In this document: positions 1-5,759 of the stretch, one piece after another
Numbering within the stretch: the stretch's first letter is position 1
How the letters are laid out: each line of letters opens with the position of its first letter
Origin: DUAL01 sp964478325
GTDB lineage: Bacteria; Bacteroidota; Bacteroidia; Flavobacteriales; BACL11
Assembly: GCA_964478325.1 (NCBI GenBank)
Contig: CAYZIA010000091.1
Location: 1-5,759, forward strand
DNA: 5,759 nucleotides
Direction: 5' to 3'
Made by a program: the position numbers and the translations under genes
The notes under the pieces: generated by a model
Told to the model about the DNA's origin: nothing
The model's input: the letters and a program-made list of their open reading frames with translations, nothing else
Database searches by the model: none

Positions 1-917
1 CCAAACTCTACTAACACTTTCAAATAATCATTGTGAGGATCAGTATACATAAAAGGATATAAATAATTGTTCTTAGTTAAAGTATCAATACCTTCTCCAA
101 AAAATAAAACAATAGCATTATTTGCTAAAAAACTTTGCAAAATCTGCACCCAATAGATCAAGCGCCAAAGGAAAGAACCATAACCGCCCGGCTCATACGC
201 CACTGCTTTCTCATAAATAAAATCCCAATCAAAATACTGTAAAGTTGAGATCTGATAAGAAATCTTCTCAGTAAAACTAATAGCTAAAATAACTCCTATT
301 AATATTAAGAATGAGAATGCAAGCTTAAAAAAATTTCTTTTTGTTTTGAATAAATAATGGTATAATAGTAAAAATAAAACTGTAAGTATTGCCCCTGATG
401 ATGCTCCTAGAATCAGGGATACTATAAGAACCAATATAATAGTTGGTCTAATACTTCTCTTGAAAGCTTTGTGTTTTAAAACATAATAGAAACAGATCAT
501 TAAAACATATGAGAAATGATTTGCATGAGAAAAGATGTTCTGGTATCTCCCTAAAACATTTATTTGATAAATAGCTAAAGGCAATGAAAAAACAAAAAAT
601 AGAATGATAATCTTAAATATCATGCCAATCGCTCTTTTGTTTAGTGTTGTTATGTAAATCGCAAAAGACATATAAGCAAAATACCGCAACAATCCTTTCA
701 AAAAGACAATTTTAACCTCCAAATTTAGTATGCTATGAACTATTAAATAGAACACTACTACTAATACAAAGTATAAATATGTTTTACTAATCTTATTTAA
801 AGAAATCTTATTGCGTAAAACAATACTATACAATAAGACTAGAGGAAGAAGAAAATACAATGAAACAGGAAAAAGACCCGAAAGTATAAATGCTAATAAT
901 ATTAAAAATAAATCCAA
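1..917 (-). CDS. O-antigen ligase/polymerase family membrane protein (Wzy/WaaL-like), 3' end cut by window
   Basis: An open minus-strand frame of 305 codons runs off the window edge at position 1. The product is very hydrophobic, with about eight or nine membrane segments starting at residue 2. Near the end comes a larger, more polar loop (about residues 227-300) that holds LWRLIYW, LFFGEGID and then DPHNDYLKVLVEFG. This last motif, with His295-Asn296, is the hallmark of the periplasmic loop of the O-antigen ligase/Wzy_C superfamily. Arg252 and His295 may be the conserved Arg and His. An internal SHANHFSY (about 130-136) and SSGA motif also fit the family. Such proteins polymerise repeat units or ligate glycan to lipid A; sequence alone does not separate the two. 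A flippase gene in the same operon favours Wzy. No ATG is available near the start: an in-frame TAA lies at 942-944, so I chose TTG at 915-917. An ATG at 953-955 is out of frame (see findings). Confidence 0.8.
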   Translation of the reverse strand, partial: MDLFLILLAFILSGLFPVSLYFLLPLVLLYSIVLRNKISLNKISKTYLYFVLVVVFYLIVHSILNLEVKIVFLKGLLRYFAYMSFAIYITTLNKRAIGMIFKIIILFFVFSLPLAIYQINVLGRYQNIFSHANHFSYVLMICFYYVLKHKAFKRSIRPTIILVLIVSLILGASSGAILTVLFLLLYHYLFKTKRNFFKLAFSFLILIGVILAISFTEKISYQISTLQYFDWDFIYEKAVAYEPGGYGSFLWRLIYWVQILQSFLANNAIVLFFGEGIDTLTKNNYLYPFMYTDPHNDYLKVLVEF

Positions 918-928
918 AGGTATAAAGA

Positions 929-955
929 TTATGTATGACTCTTAGAAGACACCAT
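929..955 (-). other. 8-codon ATG ORF coupled to the GT2 stop codon; possible true 5' end of the ligase/polymerase gene
   Basis: The glycosyltransferase stop (TAA, 955-957) overlaps an ATG at 953-955 in the TAATG arrangement typical of translational coupling. That ATG frame reads MVSSKSHT and stops at 929-931. Adding a single base between about 955 and 931 would join it to the downstream frame as MVSSK-x-SYIIFIPLDLF, a natural N-terminus running straight into the first membrane helix. It may therefore mark the original start of the ligase/polymerase gene, broken by a one-base deletion or a sequencing error. Alternatively it is a chance micro-ORF, with translation starting at TTG 917. Confidence 0.35.
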
Positions 956-1815
956 TATTTATTTTGTTTTTTTATTTTATAATTATAATATGCTCTGCTT
1001 AATGGATAATACCTATAGTATTGAAATACCTGACGATCAGTAACACGTTGGGTTCCTTTTAACAAACTATTAAAATAACCTATAAACATACCATAAGATG
1101 CTGAGAACTTACACCTAAAAAAAAGATGAAGAACTCTAATCAGGAGATAAAATATATTACATCCTCGAAAATATGTTGATGCTCCATAATAACGATGATT
1201 AACTCGGGCTCCTTTAGGCCTAGAATAAGCTATTGCATTAATTACTGGATAAACAGCCCAGTTATTACAAATTGCTTTAGCAGTTGATAATGCGTCTGCG
1301 GAAGGACCCACAATATATCCTGAATGATTGAAACATTCTCTTCTCCATAATCTACAACCACCTCTTACCCAATTGTTACTTGTCTTCTCTAAAGAGCCAT
1401 CTGTATTCAAGATTATCCCACTAGTAATTCCTAAGCATATATCCTTTGAGAAAGCATCTAACAATAATTGATAATATGACCGCTCTAGGAAAATATCGCT
1501 ATCTAGAATTCCTATATAATCTATTGTGTTAAAATCTCCTTTTTTTATGATGTATTCAAAACCAAAATTAACAATGCGCGCATAATTCTCTCCAAGAGCA
1601 TATTCTATGCTAGATTCTTTTATATTAAGAATCTCCATATTGCTTACATTACTTGGTTTTCGTTTTTGCTTTAGCATCTTTTTACTACCATCGGTACTAC
1701 CATTTTCAAGAATTACCCAAAGAAAGATATCTATAGATTGTTTTGAAATAGAGTCAAATAACTTGTCAATATTTTTTTTCTCATTCCTTAAGGGTGTTAC
1801 AATAGCAATTTTCAT
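955..1815 (-). CDS. family 2 glycosyltransferase (GT-A fold)
   Basis: A predicted cytoplasmic glycosyltransferase of 286 residues that transfers a sugar from a nucleotide-sugar donor to the growing lipid-linked repeat unit; donor and acceptor cannot be read from the sequence. The N-terminus MKIAIVTPLRNE is the first beta strand of a GT2 Rossmann-like domain. ENGSTDGS (residues 37-44) is the classic nucleotide-binding motif, and DSD at 105-107 is the DxD metal/donor site. Asp174 in PSADALS is a candidate catalytic-base region. Residues 221-234 are hydrophobic with flanking Arg/Lys and may anchor the protein to the membrane. I chose ATG at 1813-1815 because it places the domain start at residue 1, leaving 10 nt after the sulfotransferase stop. 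A TTG at 1834-1836 would add seven residues, overlap the upstream gene by 11 nt, and has AAGGAA just upstream. The fold is secure; the substrate is unknown. Confidence 0.9.
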   Translation of the reverse strand: MKIAIVTPLRNEKKNIDKLFDSISKQSIDIFLWVILENGSTDGSKKMLKQKRKPSNVSNMEILNIKESSIEYALGENYARIVNFGFEYIIKKGDFNTIDYIGILDSDIFLERSYYQLLLDAFSKDICLGITSGIILNTDGSLEKTSNNWVRGGCRLWRRECFNHSGYIVGPSADALSTAKAICNNWAVYPVINAIAYSRPKGARVNHRYYGASTYFRGCNIFYLLIRVLHLFFRCKFSASYGMFIGYFNSLLKGTQRVTDRQVFQYYRYYPLSRAYYNYKIKKQNK

Positions 1816-1825
1816 AAAATTCGTT

Positions 1826-2500
1826 TTAAGCTCCAAAGAGTTTCCTTTTTATTCTGTCAATAATATTCCTCTCTATTTTATTTCTTTGAATATTTGAAAT
1901 AACATTCTTATTATCAAATCCTAAAAAATCTAATAAAGCGTCTACCTTCTCAATATTATTCAGGTCAGTCATCTGAAATATCCTAATCCTATTAGGATAT
2001 TTCTTCATCAAATTATTAACTAATTGGTAATAATAATCCCAATAAAGTCCCAAAGCTTCTTCCTTTGAATGGGCAGAAAATTTTGGATAACATTTATCCC
2101 ACGGACAAAAAGCCCATTCTTTTCCATTATGAATCATCCAATGATTTCTTCCTTCTGTTTTTTTGAGATAACTTTTTATTACGCCATCTCTTTCTCTTTG
2201 CAAACAGATTACTTTTAATGATTCTGATAATTCAAAAAGTTTCTGCAAATAAGGTAGCCAAAACATAGACACATCTCCCACATAATCTCCATCATAATTC
2301 AATATAGAATTCCAAGCACTATTAAAGGCTTTATCATTATATTCCCAAGGCAGAGGAGTATTGTAATCTGTTTTCTTCTCAATCTTTATCTTTAACTCAT
2401 GAGAGAATCTTGAGTCTTTTTGTTTGTTTAATAGGTGAGATAAAGAAACTGTCCCGCATCTTCCAGTTCCAATTCCTAATATTACTTTTTTATTATTCAT
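1826..2500 (-). CDS. PAPS-dependent sulfotransferase family protein
   Basis: A 224-residue P-loop-like protein. GIGTGRCGTVSLSHLL (residues 9-24) matches the 5'-phosphosulfate-binding loop of sulfotransferases, and RFSHE (31-35) follows where this family often has a conserved His/Glu. VICLQRERDGVIKSYLK (97-113) corresponds to the 3'-phosphate-binding segment (Arg and Ser110). No signal peptide or membrane helix is evident, so it should act in the cytoplasm, moving sulfate from PAPS to a hydroxyl. Given its place between a flippase and a glycosyltransferase gene, the likely acceptor is a sugar of the repeat unit; this is inference. It starts at ATG 2498-2500, 5 nt after the flippase stop, with no strong ribosome-binding site. 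Length is typical of compact bacterial sulfotransferases. No PAPS-synthesis gene is in the window. A non-sulfotransferase P-loop role is less likely because GRCGT is characteristic. Confidence 0.82.
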   Translation of the reverse strand: MNNKKVILGIGTGRCGTVSLSHLLNKQKDSRFSHELKIKIEKKTDYNTPLPWEYNDKAFNSAWNSILNYDGDYVGDVSMFWLPYLQKLFELSESLKVICLQRERDGVIKSYLKKTEGRNHWMIHNGKEWAFCPWDKCYPKFSAHSKEEALGLYWDYYYQLVNNLMKKYPNRIRIFQMTDLNNIEKVDALLDFLGFDNKNVISNIQRNKIERNIIDRIKRKLFGA

Positions 2501-2505
2501 TGTTC

Positions 2506-3816
2506 TTATTTAAAATTAAAAAATGTTAATACTTTATGTTCTTTGTAAATAAATGCAACTGAAGTTAAATTCCAAAAAACAATACTTGCGGAACTCGCAA
2601 TTGCAGCCCCTATTATCCCATAAGTTGGAATAAGTAAAAAATTCATGCCTATATTAATAATTAATGCCACAATTAGTATATTCTGAAATAACTTCTCTCT
2701 CCCTGTCATTTGCATAATAACACCTACAGATCCTGAGAATGCATTAATTATTTGCCCAACTAACAAAACATATAAAGTCGTTTTCCCTATTAAGAATTCG
2801 CTACCAAAAAATGATAACAAAAACTCTGGAAAGACAATAAGAAAAATCAATATTGGCAAGGAAGAAAAAAATATAACTCTTGTTGATTGCCTTACAATTA
2901 ATGCAAATTCTTTTTTTCTTCCATTATTATATGCCTCAGAAAGCTTAGGAGCAACAATACTATTTATCGCCCCCAATACCAACCCAGAAATCATTGCTAG
3001 TTTTATTGCAACATTATAAATTCCAATCTCTGATTCAGCTTTGAAGATTCCTATAATAACGGAGTCTGCCCAAGACATAATCAATAATATAGATGTTGAG
3101 AGCATCATAGGAAATGCCGTCCTTATTAGTTGTTTATTTGAAATTGGGCTTTTCTTTTTCTCTTCTTGTTTCACTACTAATTCTTTCTTTAGAAAAATCG
3201 TACTAATAATCATTACGCAATAAAGCGCTGTCACAAATGCATAGAAGATATTTCTTTCTACAGAGATACTCGTAAAAGAACTAATAACTAAAAAAAAGAT
3301 TATTGCAAACAAAAACTTTGATACATGCTGAAAAAAAGCAAAATGAGAAATCTTCTTTAGTCCTCTAAAACTTTGTGCATTAAGATAAATGATGGTAAAT
3401 GGCAAGATAGCGAATGCAATTACTTGAATATAAAAAGTTAATTGACTCTTATTAAAAATAGTAATCGCAATAAACTCGGAGAAAAAGAATAGTAATAATG
3501 TAAAGCAAATAGAAAGGGGAAAAACAAAGCTAAATCCTTTAATATAAATCGATTTTGCTTTAGCCTTCTCACTTTTAAAAGATGCAATGAATCTCAAAAC
3601 AGCAACATCAATCCCCATTCTGCTAAGAATTGATGTAATATTTAACAAGGCTAAACAAAGTGCAAAAACTCCCCAAGCTTCTGCTCCTGAATTTCTAGTA
3701 GCCAATAGAAGAAAAAGATAGCCTAATAAGGATCCGATAATCTTAAAGACAAAGGCTGATGATCCTTTATTTAATATCTCATTCTCTTTAAATTTATAAA
3801 ATAATCTCTTCAACAA
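2506..3816 (-). CDS. Wzx-type polysaccharide flippase (MOP superfamily)
   Basis: A 436-residue integral membrane protein with about 12 hydrophobic segments. By eye these lie near residues 22-40, 46-64, 96-118, 128-148, 160-182, 190-208, 235-256, 266-290, 313-338, 345-368, 378-396 and 399-425. A charged cytoplasmic linker (209-228, rich in Lys/Glu) divides two halves, as in MATE/MOP transporters. The pattern around SGSVGVIMQMTGREKLFQN (361-379), followed by NIGMNFLLIPTYGIIGAA, is typical of oligosaccharide flippases. It should move undecaprenyl-linked repeat units to the periplasmic face. The start is a TTG pair (3814-3816 and 3811-3813). No ATG exists upstream before the in-frame TGA at 3835-3837, and the next in-frame Met is residue 67, inside the conserved region. 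The gene follows the wecB stop by 8 nt and precedes the sulfotransferase by 5 nt. The specific glycan cannot be predicted. Confidence 0.92.
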   Translation of the reverse strand: MLKRLFYKFKENEILNKGSSAFVFKIIGSLLGYLFLLLATRNSGAEAWGVFALCLALLNITSILSRMGIDVAVLRFIASFKSEKAKAKSIYIKGFSFVFPLSICFTLLLFFFSEFIAITIFNKSQLTFYIQVIAFAILPFTIIYLNAQSFRGLKKISHFAFFQHVSKFLFAIIFFLVISSFTSISVERNIFYAFVTALYCVMIISTIFLKKELVVKQEEKKKSPISNKQLIRTAFPMMLSTSILLIMSWADSVIIGIFKAESEIGIYNVAIKLAMISGLVLGAINSIVAPKLSEAYNNGRKKEFALIVRQSTRVIFFSSLPILIFLIVFPEFLLSFFGSEFLIGKTTLYVLLVGQIINAFSGSVGVIMQMTGREKLFQNILIVALIINIGMNFLLIPTYGIIGAAIASSASIVFWNLTSVAFIYKEHKVLTFFNFK

Positions 3817-3821
3817 ATCAA

Positions 3822-3826
3822 TCCTT
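3822..3826 (-). promoter_or_regulatory. possible ribosome-binding site (AAGGA) for the flippase TTG start
   Basis: AAGGA on the minus strand overlaps the wecB stop codon. It sits 5 nt before the first TTG and 8 nt before the second, so spacing slightly favours the second TTG (3811-3813). It supports a non-ATG start where no ATG is available. Shine-Dalgarno sites are weakly used in Bacteroidota, so this is only suggestive. Confidence 0.3.
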
Positions 3827-4928
3827 AATCTGAATCATTAAACTTAAACTCTAATTCTCGTAGAATATTTAATATTCTATCACTACTTTTTCCATCCCAC
3901 AATTCTATATCAGACCTTACATTATAATTAACATCTCTAACATACTCATAAATATCTTCATAATTACTTCCTACTAAAGTATTTGTGCCATTTTTGATAG
4001 TTATAGGCCTTTCCGTATTCTCTCTTATTGTCAAGCAAGGGATGTTAAAAAAAGAAGACTCTTCTTGGACACCACCTGAATCAGTAATTACTAATCTTGA
4101 TTTCTTCTGCAAACACATAAAATCAATATATCCTAATGGATCAATAATCATAAAATCCTCTAGATTCTTATAGTTATTGTATAAACCAAATTTAATCAGA
4201 TTTTTTTTAGTTCTTGGATGTATTACAAAAATACATTTTATCAATCCTGTGATTCTTATCAAGACATTCATTAGCGCTTTCAACTCGATCTTATTGTCAA
4301 CATTTGAAGGTCTATGAAGAGTTATTAAGGCATATTCTTTCTCAATTAAGCCTAAACTCTTTATTACTTGAGAATCATCAAATTTTGTATTAAATTCTAC
4401 TAAAGTATCAATCATAGTATTTCCTACAAAATAACAATTATTATATTTAATTCCCTCATTTTCCAAATTTACCAACGCATCCTTACAGGTAACAAAATGC
4501 AAATCAGAGATAGAGTCTATGATGATTCTATTAACTTCTTCAGGCATACCCCTGTCAAAACTTCTTAGCCCAGATTCTACATGTGCTAATTTAAGATCTA
4601 ATTTCTTTGAAGCTAATGCTGCAGCAAGACTACTATTTACATCACCATAAACAAAAACTAGATCTGGATTAATTTGCTTTAAAATTTTCTGAGAAGCAAT
4701 CATAATCTTTGAGATCTGTTCTGTATGACTACCTCCACTAATTCCTAAATTATAATCTATCTTAGGTATCCCTAACTCATCAAGAAATTGCTGAGACATA
4801 TTGTAATCAAAATGCTGTCCAGTATGTATTACTATATTTCTAAGTCTTTCTTTCTCTATGCGTTTTATTAGAGGCGCTGCCTTTATAAAATTAGGTCTTG
4901 CGCCAAGTATATGAACAACTGCTTTCAT
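3825..4928 (-). CDS. wecB: UDP-N-acetylglucosamine 2-epimerase, non-hydrolysing
   Basis: This 367-residue cytoplasmic enzyme interconverts UDP-GlcNAc and UDP-ManNAc, supplying ManNAc-type sugars for surface glycans. It has the two-domain GT-B-like fold of the WecB/RffE family at normal length. Signatures in order are GARPNFIKAAP (residues 9-19), HTGQHFDYNM (35-44), VYGDVNS (93-99, Asp96), HVESGLRSFDRGMPEEVNR (116-134, with Glu118 and Glu130/131 matching the catalytic acids), TLHRPSNVD (203-211, His205), TDSGGVQEE (282-290) and RENTERPITI (302-311) for UDP binding. All expected catalytic residues appear present. The ATG start overlaps the galE stop as ATGA, implying translational coupling. GARPNFIK and HRPSNVD, rather than GTRPEAIK and HRREN, place it in the variant subgroup common in environmental bacteria. 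The usual partner wecC (UDP-ManNAc dehydrogenase) is not in the window. A related sugar epimerase specificity is possible but less likely. Confidence 0.93.
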   Translation of the reverse strand: MKAVVHILGARPNFIKAAPLIKRIEKERLRNIVIHTGQHFDYNMSQQFLDELGIPKIDYNLGISGGSHTEQISKIMIASQKILKQINPDLVFVYGDVNSSLAAALASKKLDLKLAHVESGLRSFDRGMPEEVNRIIIDSISDLHFVTCKDALVNLENEGIKYNNCYFVGNTMIDTLVEFNTKFDDSQVIKSLGLIEKEYALITLHRPSNVDNKIELKALMNVLIRITGLIKCIFVIHPRTKKNLIKFGLYNNYKNLEDFMIIDPLGYIDFMCLQKKSRLVITDSGGVQEESSFFNIPCLTIRENTERPITIKNGTNTLVGSNYEDIYEYVRDVNYNVRSDIELWDGKSSDRILNILRELEFKFNDSD

Positions 4929-5759
4929 CTATTATTTATTTCCCAATTCCATGCATCCTTCATAGCTTGAAGTACACTTTGTTCGGCTTGCCATGCCAAA
5001 AGGCTCTCTACTTTCTTGTTGTCTGAATAAATCTCATCTACATCTCCTTCTCTTCTAGGTCCAATCGAATAATTGATTTTCTCTTTAGTCACTTTTTCAA
5101 AAGAATGAACTGCCTCTAATACACTTAATCCTTTTCCTGTACCAATATTAAAAACATCTTTTTTAGGGTTTTTCAATAAATAATTAAGAGCACTTACATG
5201 CGATTTTGCTAAATCAACTACATGGATATAATCGCGAACACAAGTTCCATCAATAGTATTATAATCATCTCCATTTATAATTAACTTTTCTCTTACACCT
5301 TTTGCAACCTCACAAATAATTGGAATCAAGTTTGCCGGCTTGTCAGAAGAACAATCACCAATCAGCCCTGACCTATGAGAGCCGATAGGATTAAAATATC
5401 GCAATGAAATACTATTAATATTCGATTTCTGCAATAGATTCTCACACATTTGCTTTGTTTCTCCATAAGGTGATTCTGCCTTCTTAAAAGGCGAACTTTC
5501 TGTTACAGGCAATTGATCAGGACTTCCATAAACCGTGCAAGATGATGAAAAAATAAGGTTATTTACTTTAGATTTAATCATTTGATCTAATAGCACTTCT
5601 AATGAGCCAATATTGTTTTTATAGTATTTTTCTGGCTTACGCACAGACTCTTCTACAGATTTGTAAGCAGCAAAATGAATTACCCCAATAATATCCCTTT
5701 CTTCTTCAAATACTAATTCTAACTTCTCCTTTTTGCTACAGTCTACATTGTACCACTTA
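4925..5759 (-). CDS. galE: UDP-glucose 4-epimerase (GalE), 5' end cut by window
   Basis: A 277-residue C-terminal fragment of an extended short-chain dehydrogenase that interconverts UDP-Glc and UDP-Gal, and in some members UDP-GlcNAc and UDP-GalNAc. The frame stays open to the window edge, beginning KWYNVDCSKK, so about 50-60 N-terminal residues with the NAD-binding GxxGxxG are missing. A GTG at 5642-5644 is internal, since conserved HFAAYKSVEESV lies upstream of it. Fragment Ser73 (FSSSCTVYG), Tyr98 and Lys102 (SPYGETK) align with E. coli GalE Ser124, Tyr149 and Lys153, giving an intact catalytic triad. RYFNPIG (120-126), DGTCVRDYIHVVDLA and PRREGDVDEIYSD follow as expected. The position matching E. 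coli Tyr299 is Ile (fragment residue 243), which may widen substrate choice. The stop overlaps the wecB start by 4 nt, so the two sugar-nucleotide genes are probably coupled. Confidence 0.95.
   Translation of the reverse strand, partial: KWYNVDCSKKEKLELVFEEERDIIGVIHFAAYKSVEESVRKPEKYYKNNIGSLEVLLDQMIKSKVNNLIFSSSCTVYGSPDQLPVTESSPFKKAESPYGETKQMCENLLQKSNINSISLRYFNPIGSHRSGLIGDCSSDKPANLIPIICEVAKGVREKLIINGDDYNTIDGTCVRDYIHVVDLAKSHVSALNYLLKNPKKDVFNIGTGKGLSVLEAVHSFEKVTKEKINYSIGPRREGDVDEIYSDNKKVESLLAWQAEQSVLQAMKDAWNWEINNR

Noticed and set aside
915..922. TACCTTTG on the minus strand, an exact match to the Bacteroidota -7 promoter consensus TAnnTTTG
   Set aside because: No TTTG element is seen at the -33 spacing, the match overlaps the proposed start codon of the ligase/polymerase gene, and such 8-mers are frequent by chance in AT-rich DNA.
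1607..1897. Plus-strand ORF of 96 codons
   Set aside because: It lies antisense across the start of the glycosyltransferase and the sulfotransferase end, has no recognisable motif, and its hydrophobic composition is what the opposite strand of AT-rich coding sequence produces.
3041..3223. Plus-strand ORF of 60 codons
   Set aside because: Entirely antisense within the flippase gene, with no family features; a shadow of the real frame.
3985..4173. Plus-strand ORF of 62 codons
   Set aside because: Entirely antisense to the conserved UDP-binding region of wecB; a shadow.
5642..5644. GTG as the start of galE
   Set aside because: The conserved GalE sequence continues upstream in the same frame (VIHFAAYKSVEES) to the window edge, so this GTG is an internal Val codon.

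Overview
This window is a compact stretch of a surface-polysaccharide (O-antigen, capsule or exopolysaccharide) biosynthesis locus from an AT-rich bacterium, roughly 30% G+C by eye. The GalE sequence style (FSSSCTVYG, ESPYGETKQ, NNIGSL) and the scarcity of clear Shine-Dalgarno sites fit Bacteroidota, probably a flavobacterium-like lineage. This is inference without a database search.

All six recognisable genes lie on the minus strand and read from high to low coordinates: galE (5' end cut off by the window), wecB, a Wzx-type flippase gene, a PAPS-dependent sulfotransferase gene, a family-2 glycosyltransferase gene, and an O-antigen ligase/polymerase (Wzy/WaaL-like) membrane protein gene (3' end cut off). 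Gaps are tiny: a 4-nt ATGA overlap for galE/wecB, then 8, 5 and 10 nt, then 37 nt before the last gene. No promoter or terminator is convincingly visible, so this looks like the middle of one long operon. No stretch over 300 bases is gene-free: positions 1-917, which have no complete ORF, hold the last gene running off the edge. I see no RNA genes, IS elements, CRISPR or long repeats.

A coherent reading is that GalE and WecB convert UDP-GlcNAc/UDP-Glc into other UDP-sugars (UDP-Gal or UDP-GalNAc, and UDP-ManNAc). The GT2 enzyme adds one sugar to the lipid-linked repeat unit, the sulfotransferase may sulfate it in the cytoplasm, the flippase moves it across the inner membrane, and the Wzy/WaaL-like protein polymerises or ligates it outside. 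The locus is ordinary in kind. The points worth a second look are the sulfotransferase, the non-Tyr gatekeeper position in GalE, and the start of the last gene, where an ATG coupled to the previous stop is out of frame with the body of the protein.
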